The notes below the pieces were generated by a model. It ran no database searches, had not been told where the DNA came from, and was given only the letters and a program-made list of their open reading frames with translations. Below, in pieces: positions 1 through 5,372 of a DNA stretch of 13,701 bases. Position 1 is the stretch's first letter. Each line of letters begins with the position of its first letter. This DNA comes from DATCJY01 sp036562565 (lineage in GTDB: Bacteria; Bacteroidota; Bacteroidia; Flavobacteriales_D; Sanyastnellaceae), in the NCBI GenBank assembly GCA_036562565.1, contig DATCJY010000037.1, forward strand, positions 1 through 13,701, written 5' to 3'. Position numbers and translations under genes: made by a program.

Positions 1-17
1 TCGGTGTTTACCGAAGG
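1..17 (-). terminator. possible tRNA-Glu terminator hairpin, cut by the window edge
   Basis: TCGGT (1-5) and ACCGA (10-14) form a 5-bp stem around a GTTT loop. The right arm continues as AGG (15-17), so the stem would lengthen if CCT lies just outside the window. It sits 15 bases beyond the 3' end of the minus-strand tRNA, where a terminator would be expected, but the T-run cannot be seen. Alternatively an ATG at 26-24 on the minus strand opens a reading frame (MKIPSVNT...) that runs off the window, and the hairpin would then be coincidental. Confidence 0.25.
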
Positions 18-31
18 GATCTTCATCTTTG

Positions 32-103
32 TAGCCCGTAGGGGAATCGAACCCCTGTTACCAGAATGAAAATCTGATGTCCTAACCCCTAGACGAACGG
101 GCC
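32..103 (-). tRNA. tRNA-Glu (anticodon UUC)
   Basis: Read on the minus strand, the acceptor arm GGCCCGT (103-97) pairs with ACGGGCT (39-33), including one G-U pair, with discriminator A at 32. The D arm has a GTC/GAC core. The anticodon stem TCAGA/TCTGG encloses the loop TTTTCAT, giving anticodon TTC for glutamate. The T arm is AGGGG/CCCCT with loop TTCGATT. The 3' CCA is not encoded (the sequence continues CAAAG), so it must be added after transcription. A promoter of the Bacteroidota type lies directly upstream. Confidence 0.96.
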
Positions 104-121
104 GTTCTTGTTTTGCGGGTG

Positions 122-151
122 CAAATATACACACGTATTTACCTCGCGCAA
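122..151 (-). promoter_or_regulatory. promoter of tRNA-Glu
   Basis: On the minus strand TATATTTG (129-122) is an exact match to the Bacteroidota -7 consensus TAnnTTTG. TTGC (151-148) lies 18 bases upstream as the -33 element. The box ends 18 bases before the tRNA 5' end, which leaves a short leader. Runs of A and T at 162-180, just upstream of the -33 element, could act as an UP-like element. Function is inferred from consensus and position only. Confidence 0.75.
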
Positions 152-153
152 GA

Positions 154-300
154 GGGCAGCTAAAAAAAATTCGCTTTTTTCTGCGTCTCCTGAGAAAAGC
201 TGCTGATTTTGAAGAGGAAGAATAGCAAAAAAAAAAATTTCATGCGATTTAGGAAGGAAGCCGTTGCGGCTACCTACCATCCCTTCCCATTACGAATTAA
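154..300. other. intergenic spacer with A/T tracts and an imperfect inverted repeat
   Basis: This is the upstream space between the divergent tRNA-Glu and cysteine desulfurase genes. It holds an A8 run (162-169), a T6 run (175-180) and an A11 run followed by TTT (227-240). It also holds an imperfect hairpin: AGCCG (259-263) and CGGCT (267-271) around TTG, extended by AGG/CCT beyond a mismatch. No convincing gene is present. The minus-strand frame that crosses it also runs through the tRNA and is rejected. Confidence 0.5.
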
Positions 301-345
301 ACAGTCCGTTAATAATTCTTAGGTGAATTCACTACTGAAAGGTTG

Positions 346-353
346 CACCTTTG
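346..353 (+). promoter_or_regulatory. possible -7 box of the cysteine desulfurase gene
   Basis: CACCTTTG differs from TAnnTTTG only at its first base. It is followed by TATCC, much as the tRNA-Glu box is followed by CACCC, and it lies 30 bases before the ATG at 384. No clear TTG -33 element is found at the usual distance, so the call is tentative. Confidence 0.4.
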
Positions 354-383
354 TATCCCTAAATAGATTGCAATAGGAAAAAG

Positions 384-1529
384 ATGAAAGTGTATTTGGA
401 CAATGCTGCAACCACTCCGTTGGATAAAGAAGTGCTTGCTGCGATGATGCCTTATTTGACCGAGCATTTCGGCAACCCCTCCTCCACTCACTCTTTTGGT
501 CGCAAGACGAAGACTGCCATCGAGAATGCGCGCAGAACCATTGCCAAAGCACTCAACTGCACACCGGGTGAGATTTACTTCACCAGTGGTGGTACCGAGG
601 CCGATAACCTAGCCATGCACAGCTCGGTAAAAGATTTGGGTTGCAAGCACATCATCACGTCTCCTATTGAGCACAGTGCAGTTATCAAGACGGCACACAC
701 CATGGAAGAACAGGGCTTGGCCAAGCTTAGCTTGGTGCGCCTCAATCAAGACGGAAGTGTGAACCTTGAGCACCTTGAAGAATTGCTTGCCAACAATGAG
801 AAATCGTATGTGAGCCTCATGCATGGCAACAACGAGATAGGCAATCTTCTTCCACTTGAAAAAGTGAGCGCACTCTGCAAGCAATACGGTGCCATCTTCC
901 ACAGTGATACGGTACAAACCATGGGACACTACAAGTTTGACCTGCAAGCAGTGCCTGTGGATTTCCTCAATGCATCAGCCCATAAATTCCACGGCCCGAA
1001 AGGCGTTGGATTTATCTATGTAAATAAGAACCTCAAAATCAACCCGGATATCACCGGTGGCGGACAAGAACGCGGACTCCGTGGTGGAACGGAAAATCTC
1101 TACGGCATCGTGGGACTGGCCAAAGCCATTGAACTTTGCTATCAGGATTTGGAAGGCCATGCGAAATATGTGAGCGACCTCAAACAATACATGGTGAGCG
1201 AATTGAAAAAGGCCGTTCCGGGCATTGTATTCAACGGCCAGTCAGCCTCTCTTGATAGCCTCTACACCGTGTTGAATGTCACCTTCCCGGAAAGCAGTAA
1301 TGCCGACATGCTCCTCTTTCACCTTGATTTGGAAGGAGTTTGTTGTAGCGGGGGCAGCGCCTGCAGCAGCGGAGCCACCAAAGGTTCACACGTATTGGAA
1401 GCAATCGGAGCACTTAAGCCCGGTTGTGCAAGCATCCGCTTCTCATTCAGCCGATTCACCACGAAGGAAGAAATCGACTATGCCATCAGCAAGGTGAAAG
1501 AGCTCCAACCGGTTTATGCCACTGCCTAA
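384..1529 (+). CDS. cysteine desulfurase (NifS/IscS-like, group I)
   Basis: This is a PLP enzyme of aminotransferase class V that removes sulfur from L-cysteine, giving alanine and an enzyme persulfide used for Fe-S clusters, thiolated tRNA or other sulfur acceptors in the cytoplasm. The 381 residues match the family's usual length. The N-terminal YLDNAATTP is typical. His97 (IEHSAV) and Asp175/Gln178 (SDTVQ) are PLP-site residues. Lys201 in SAHKFHGPKG is the Schiff-base lysine, RGGTEN (233-238) is conserved, and Cys327 in GSACSSG is the persulfide cysteine on the long mobile loop of group I enzymes. No IscU, IscA or Suf genes are nearby, so the acceptor is unknown. Bacteroidota often also carry a SufS, so I leave the symbol blank. 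A terminator-like hairpin follows, and the gene appears to be transcribed alone. Confidence 0.95.
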   Translation: MKVYLDNAATTPLDKEVLAAMMPYLTEHFGNPSSTHSFGRKTKTAIENARRTIAKALNCTPGEIYFTSGGTEADNLAMHSSVKDLGCKHIITSPIEHSAVIKTAHTMEEQGLAKLSLVRLNQDGSVNLEHLEELLANNEKSYVSLMHGNNEIGNLLPLEKVSALCKQYGAIFHSDTVQTMGHYKFDLQAVPVDFLNASAHKFHGPKGVGFIYVNKNLKINPDITGGGQERGLRGGTENLYGIVGLAKAIELCYQDLEGHAKYVSDLKQYMVSELKKAVPGIVFNGQSASLDSLYTVLNVTFPESSNADMLLFHLDLEGVCCSGGSACSSGATKGSHVLEAIGALKPGCASIRFSFSRFTTKEEIDYAISKVKELQPVYATA

Positions 1530-1565
1530 AACCGCAAATTTGCCCGAGCATATAAGGATGGATTG

Positions 1566-1596
1566 ATAAAGGTCAGCCGGCTTTATTGTTTTTTTT
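1566..1596 (+). terminator. intrinsic terminator after the cysteine desulfurase gene
   Basis: ATAAAG (1566-1571) and CTTTAT (1581-1586) form a 6-bp stem with a 9-base loop, followed by TG and a T8 run (1589-1596). The stem is short and AT-rich, but the T-run is strong and the position, 36 bases after the stop, is right. Confidence 0.6.
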
Positions 1597-1631
1597 GAAA
1601 ATTCTCAATCTGAGCGTATTATATTGCGCCC

Positions 1632-1910
1632 ATGAATAGCAAAAAATCAGCCGGAAGACCGGCAACAAAGCCTGCTAGATTGAAAAACGGTTTCTATGTC
1701 GGTGTGAAAAACAAAGGCATGAGTACCCCGGTTATGATGTACAGTCCCACCAAAGAAGGGATGATGATGATAGCCGAAAAATACAGCGTATTTCCTGAGA
1801 AGGAAGTTGTGATTATGGGTGAACACAAGAATGACAAATGGGTGAATGAAACACCGGCTAAACGCGGCAGAAAGAAAAAAGTAGTCGCTGAAGAGACTCA
1901 ACAAGATTAA
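1632..1910 (+). CDS. small basic protein with AT-hook-like ends, function unknown
   Basis: I do not recognise a named family with certainty. The 92-residue product has a lysine- and arginine-rich N-terminus with AGRPATKPA (7-15), which contains the GRP core of an AT-hook. A compact middle follows (about 17-71: NGFYVGVKNKG, a methionine-rich stretch at 44-46, KEVVIMGEHKNDKWV). The basic C-terminus has KRGRKKK (77-83), also AT-hook-like, and then a short acidic end. No signal peptide or membrane segment is visible. An AT-rich-DNA-binding or nucleoid-associated role is inferred from the two basic ends only; RNA binding is equally possible. ATG 1632 is the only reasonable start. Terminators on both sides (1566-1596 and 1939-1972) suggest a single-gene transcript. 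The coding pattern is good, so I take it as real. Confidence 0.8.
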   Translation: MNSKKSAGRPATKPARLKNGFYVGVKNKGMSTPVMMYSPTKEGMMMIAEKYSVFPEKEVVIMGEHKNDKWVNETPAKRGRKKKVVAEETQQD

Positions 1911-1938
1911 AATATAGTTTTTTGATTTTAGCTACAAC

Positions 1939-1972
1939 AAACCGATTTCACCAAGTGAAATCGGTTTTTTTT
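1939..1972 (+). terminator. strong intrinsic terminator after the small basic protein
   Basis: ACCGATTTCAC (1941-1951) pairs perfectly with GTGAAATCGGT (1955-1965) around a CAA loop, with two further A-T pairs outside. A T-run (1965-1972) follows immediately. It lies 29 bases after the stop codon at 1910 and ends 25 bases before the next ATG. Confidence 0.92.
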
Positions 1973-1997
1973 GTGTCTATCTATTTGCTTTAACACC

Positions 1998-2417
1998 ATG
2001 CCCCCTCCAAATCCTGAAACACATTCCCTCCTCCTCTTAAGAGGATTGCCCGGAAGCGGTAAAACCACTCTGGCCGGTGTATTATCCGAGAACAATCGGT
2101 ATCCCGTCTATTCCATCGACAGCTATTTTATCAACGAACAAGGAGACTACCATTTCGAACACACCAAAAATCACCTCGCATATAAAAACTGTGAGTCACA
2201 AACGGAGGCAGCGCTTAAAGACGGAATGACCAAGGTCATCGTGGACAACACATTCACCCATGATTGGGAAATGGAACCTTACTTTCGATTAGCTGAAACC
2301 TATGGATACCGTCTATTTGTACTCACAGTAGAAAACCGTCACAATGGAAAGAATGTGCATGGTGTGAGCGAACAACAACTTGAAAAAATGCGTCAGAAGT
2401 TTCGGGTTAAACTGTGA
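1998..2417 (+). CDS. N4BP2-like P-loop ATPase/kinase (AAA_33 type)
   Basis: This 139-residue P-loop protein resembles the polynucleotide-kinase-like domain of NEDD4-binding protein 2 and its short relatives N4BP2L1/L2. The Walker A motif is GLPGSGKT (16-23, Lys22). SIDSYF (39-44) fits the family's substrate-side aspartate motif, VIVDNTFTHDWEM (80-92) resembles the IIDNTN.HxWEM signature, and NVHGVSEQQLEKMRQKF (119-135) resembles the C-terminal NIHGVSREKI..M segment. Phosphoryl transfer to a nucleic acid 5' end or to a small molecule is inferred from the fold; the substrate is unknown. I chose the ATG at 1998 rather than the in-frame TTG at 1971, because the TTG lies inside the preceding terminator's T-run and would add nine residues absent from relatives. 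The following secreted-protein gene starts 49 bases downstream. The resemblance is from memory of the family, not from a search. Confidence 0.85.
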   Translation: MPPPNPETHSLLLLRGLPGSGKTTLAGVLSENNRYPVYSIDSYFINEQGDYHFEHTKNHLAYKNCESQTEAALKDGMTKVIVDNTFTHDWEMEPYFRLAETYGYRLFVLTVENRHNGKNVHGVSEQQLEKMRQKFRVKL

Positions 2418-2466
2418 AAAGCGGTATGTAACACCAATTGAAATACCTTGCAGACATTTGAAAAGT

Positions 2467-4716
2467 ATGCATCCACTCTTCTTGATACGCATTCTACTTC
2501 TGGCAGCATTGTGCTATTGGTGTGTACCTCACCTTCACGGGCAAGGATTTCAACGCATCTACGATGTGCCGGTTGTAGTGGATGGAACTCCTTTGCGCAA
2601 CCCTTGGGCAGGAGGGCTCAACTCGTGCCAAGTGTCCCACTTCGATGCCAATTTCGATGGCAAAAAAGACTTGTTCATCTTTGATAAAACCAATTCGCGC
2701 ATCAGCGTTTACCTCAATGAAGACGATACACCGGGAGTGATTTCCTATAAGTACACAGCCGAATACAACCATGTGTTCCCCACAGGCATACGCAACTGGG
2801 CTTTCATGCGAGACATGAACTGCGATGGCAAAGAAGACCTGTTGGTCAACATAGGAGGTAGTTTTTGCATCTACTACAACACTTCAGATGGAGCTTTGAG
2901 TTTTAGTCCAACGCCTACTCCTCCTGTTCAGGCGCTTTATGAAGTAGAAGGTGGCAATTCGTTTACTGCTAGCATTTATTCGGTAGCACCGGATATTTCA
3001 GCTTTTGAAGACATTGATAACGATGGCGATATCGATGTGATTACTTGGACAGAAAATGCCAGCTCGCTTTATCTTTTTATCAATATGGCAGTGGAGAATG
3101 GTGATTGCAGCACACCGCAATTTGTCTGCCGCGGCCTTTGTTATGGCATGATAAAAGAAGCTCCCGACAGTTTTGAGTTGTTTACCGGATATGAGTGCGA
3201 TATAGATGTACCCAATCCTCGTTCGCTTGAAGAAGGCGCAGACCGCGACCGACACGTGGGTGGAACCATCATGCTCATTGACCTCGACCAGAACGGCATC
3301 AAAGATTTGATATTGGGAGATGTGGGCAATAACGATTTGTTTGCACTTCCGCTCACTACCTCCAGCACCGGCCGCGACAGTGCGATGCATGTAATCCCCG
3401 ATTTTCCCGCGGACTTCGGCAACACCATTCCTGTTCACCTCGATGTGTTTCCCGCTGGCTTTTACCTCGATATCAATAATGATGGCGTCAAGGATTTGGT
3501 TGTCAGCAGCAATGCTTTCTCTGATGCGGAAGACCGCTTTAGCATGTGGTTGTACCTCAACAACGGCCAAGATGATTTGCCGAGTTTTGAACTCGTGCAA
3601 TTTGATTTTCTTCAAAACGAACAGATAGACATAGGTACGGGTGCCTATCCCGTGATTGCCGACATCAACCAAGATGGTAAGCCTGATTTGTTGGTTGCCA
3701 ATTATCGTTATTACGATGGACTCAACGGCTATACCAATCGCATCCATTACTACCAAAACATAGGAACCGTTAGCCAGCCGGCTTTTGAATTGGCGGATGA
3801 TGACTGGCTGTCGGTGAGCAATTATCAGTGGCGCGGTGTATATCCCGCATTTGGTGACTTGGATGGCGATGGCGATTTAGACCTGATACTCGGTGATCAA
3901 GATGGCACACTGCATTTTTTTCGAAACAATGGAACCGGCTCAGAATTTTTATTTGAGCTGGAAGAAACCGCATTGAAAGACCATCTGAATGTGGTGATTG
4001 ATATAGGCCAATTCTCAATCCCGCAACTTGTGGACCTCAATGATGATGGCAAACTCGACCTCGTCATTGGTGAGTACAACGGCAACATCAACTATTATGA
4101 AAACATTGGCACCCCTCTAGAGCCATTATTTATTCATCGAGCAGATACGTTAGGCAATGTTGTTGCCACGAGTATCTTAGGCATTCAGGGCAAAAGCGTT
4201 CCACACTTTTTCAAGAATGCATCAGGGCAATGGGAATTGTTGATTGGTACGGATACCGGACAAATCAACCATTACCGCAACATCAGCAGCAACCTGACCG
4301 GAACGTTTGAACTCGTAACGTTGAACTATGCCGGCATACTGGATGGTGAGCGCAGCGCTCCGTTTCTTGCCGATATCGATGGAGATGGTTTGAGAGAATT
4401 GCTTGTAGGCAATTTTGGTGGCGGATTGGGTTATTACAAAGGTGTGATTGCGAGCGTAGCAGAAGTGTCTCCGTCATCTCGCATGCGGATATATCCCAAT
4501 CCGGCACACCACCACGTCACAATTGACTTTGAACACTGGATACATGAAAATGCCGAGCTCCATGTCTATGACACCACAGGACGCATCGTGCTACAAGCAG
4601 CTTTGACTTCATTGCCTCATACGTTCTCGGTGAACCAATTACAACCCGGAGTCTATATCATCACTGTGCGGGCTGCGCAGTATCACGCCACAGAGCGCAT
4701 CATCATTCAACGTTAA
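2467..4716 (+). CDS. secreted FG-GAP/VCBS repeat protein with T9SS type A sorting domain
   Basis: The product is a 749-residue exported protein. ATG 2467 starts a clear signal peptide (hydrophobic LIRILLLAALCYWCV, cleavage probably near residue 25). A longer in-frame frame from 2380 would overlap the preceding gene and place 29 polar residues before the signal, so it is rejected. Nine calcium-binding-type DxNxDG loops of FG-GAP/VCBS repeats begin at 2644, 2812, 3010, 3280, 3469, 3661, 3856, 4033 and 4372, each followed by a strand such as DLLVAN or DLILGD and often by YYxNxG. This predicts a beta-propeller. Residues about 673-749 form a T9SS C-terminal domain (IYPNP, TGRIV, LQPGVYIITV, ending IIIQR), which sends the protein through the outer membrane and is normally removed or attached at the surface. 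A role in adhesion or in binding glycans or matrix is inferred; no catalytic domain is seen. The stop codon directly abuts that of the convergent gene. Confidence 0.93.
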   Translation: MHPLFLIRILLLAALCYWCVPHLHGQGFQRIYDVPVVVDGTPLRNPWAGGLNSCQVSHFDANFDGKKDLFIFDKTNSRISVYLNEDDTPGVISYKYTAEYNHVFPTGIRNWAFMRDMNCDGKEDLLVNIGGSFCIYYNTSDGALSFSPTPTPPVQALYEVEGGNSFTASIYSVAPDISAFEDIDNDGDIDVITWTENASSLYLFINMAVENGDCSTPQFVCRGLCYGMIKEAPDSFELFTGYECDIDVPNPRSLEEGADRDRHVGGTIMLIDLDQNGIKDLILGDVGNNDLFALPLTTSSTGRDSAMHVIPDFPADFGNTIPVHLDVFPAGFYLDINNDGVKDLVVSSNAFSDAEDRFSMWLYLNNGQDDLPSFELVQFDFLQNEQIDIGTGAYPVIADINQDGKPDLLVANYRYYDGLNGYTNRIHYYQNIGTVSQPAFELADDDWLSVSNYQWRGVYPAFGDLDGDGDLDLILGDQDGTLHFFRNNGTGSEFLFELEETALKDHLNVVIDIGQFSIPQLVDLNDDGKLDLVIGEYNGNINYYENIGTPLEPLFIHRADTLGNVVATSILGIQGKSVPHFFKNASGQWELLIGTDTGQINHYRNISSNLTGTFELVTLNYAGILDGERSAPFLADIDGDGLRELLVGNFGGGLGYYKGVIASVAEVSPSSRMRIYPNPAHHHVTIDFEHWIHENAELHVYDTTGRIVLQAALTSLPHTFSVNQLQPGVYIITVRAAQYHATERIIIQR

Positions 4717-5208
4717 TCAAGGTTTTCTTTTTGGGATGCTCAGCGATTGCCATTCATGCTCCTTGAGCATTTTGGCTAAATAAACTATCTGGCCGATGTG
4801 ATAGGCATAATGCGCAAGCTGTCGATTAATCGCTTCCATCACACTGTGTGCTTCACCTCTGATATAGACCGTGCGGTCCAAGTCAAAGTCATGCAATTCA
4901 TAAAGCACATCATAAAAACATCGCCATCCCTTTTCCCACGCATCCATCATCTCTGCGCGTGATGTGAAGACCTGCTCAAATTCGAGATCGCGATTTCGCC
5001 AAGCCTTTTCGCCATCTTCTTCAAAGAAATTCGTAAAGCGTGAAATCATATTGCCATGAAGGTGTTGCACAATCATGGCAATGCTATTGGAGTCGTTATT
5101 GAAAGTCCAGAACAGCCGCTTTTCTTCTACCTGGTTGATAGCGCGTTCACCCAGCAATTTATAATGAGCGAATAAAGTCTGAACATTTTTGATATAATCT
5201 GTCTTCAC
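4717..5208 (-). CDS. DinB-superfamily protein, DUF1572 type
   Basis: This 163-residue cytoplasmic protein matches the four-helix-bundle DinB/DUF1572 pattern. It has an N-terminal YIKNVQTLFAHYK helix, VQHLHGNM with His49/His51, and the closing LAHYAYHIGQIVYLAK motif with His133 and His137. These histidines are the likely metal-site triad of the superfamily. Members include thiol-dependent S-transferase-like enzymes (bacillithiol or mycothiol types), but the substrate here is unknown. Translation starts at a GTG (5208-5206). An in-frame TGA at 5217-5215 leaves no room for an earlier start, and the next methionine (residue 45) would delete the first helix. Its TGA stop (4719-4717) touches the TAA of the convergent FG-GAP gene, so there is no spacer. 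A TAAGTTTG box lies about 20 bases upstream. Confidence 0.85.
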   Translation of the reverse strand: MKTDYIKNVQTLFAHYKLLGERAINQVEEKRLFWTFNNDSNSIAMIVQHLHGNMISRFTNFFEEDGEKAWRNRDLEFEQVFTSRAEMMDAWEKGWRCFYDVLYELHDFDLDRTVYIRGEAHSVMEAINRQLAHYAYHIGQIVYLAKMLKEHEWQSLSIPKRKP

Positions 5209-5228
5209 TAGGAATCAATGCTGTCGGG

Positions 5229-5236
5229 CAAACTTA
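5229..5236 (-). promoter_or_regulatory. possible -7 box of the DinB/DUF1572 gene
   Basis: On the minus strand this reads TAAGTTTG, an exact TAnnTTTG match, 20 bases before the GTG start. The nearest TTG upstream (5262-5260) is 23 bases away, a little further than usual, so the -33 element is uncertain. Confidence 0.45.
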
Positions 5237-5338
5237 AACGCTTTCCGATATTACGGATACAATAACGGCACAAAAAATGCGCTGTTAAACGATACAAATT
5301 TCACGACCTCCCGTATAGGGGTTATCTATAAAAATACA

Positions 5339-5346
5339 TTCATTTG
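5339..5346 (+). promoter_or_regulatory. possible -7 box of the AsmA-family gene
   Basis: TTCATTTG has one mismatch to TAnnTTTG and lies 26 bases before the ATG at 5373. The same octamer occurs before the AMP nucleosidase gene at 10758-10765. No good TTG -33 element is seen, so support is weak. Confidence 0.3.
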
Positions 5347-5372
5347 TACAAAATTGACTGCTCATACACTTT

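Noticed and set aside
1..26. Possible start of a minus-strand gene (MKIPSVNT...)
   Set aside because: Only eight full codons are visible before the edge, and the same bases form a hairpin that may be the tRNA terminator. It cannot be supported without the flanking sequence.
89..280. 63-residue minus-strand frame upstream of the tRNA
   Set aside because: It runs through the tRNA promoter and into the tRNA itself, and its composition follows the A and T runs.
2380..2466. 29-residue N-terminal extension of the FG-GAP protein
   Set aside because: It would overlap the end of the kinase gene and place polar residues ahead of an obvious signal peptide. The ATG at 2467 explains the data better.
2380..2466. 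Frameshift joining the N4BP2-like gene to the next frame
   Set aside because: The family's C-terminal motif is already complete at the TGA, and the following residues in the other frame do not continue it.
2998..3756. 252-residue minus-strand reading frame inside the FG-GAP gene
   Set aside because: It is the shadow of a well-supported secreted protein. Its long open run comes from the repeated Asp-Gly coding pattern, and it has no recognisable domain.
2644..4398. Repeated GATGGCGAT-like DNA as a tandem repeat array
   Set aside because: The similarity is confined to codons for the DxNxDG loops and is explained by the protein repeat. It is not a DNA repeat or CRISPR array.
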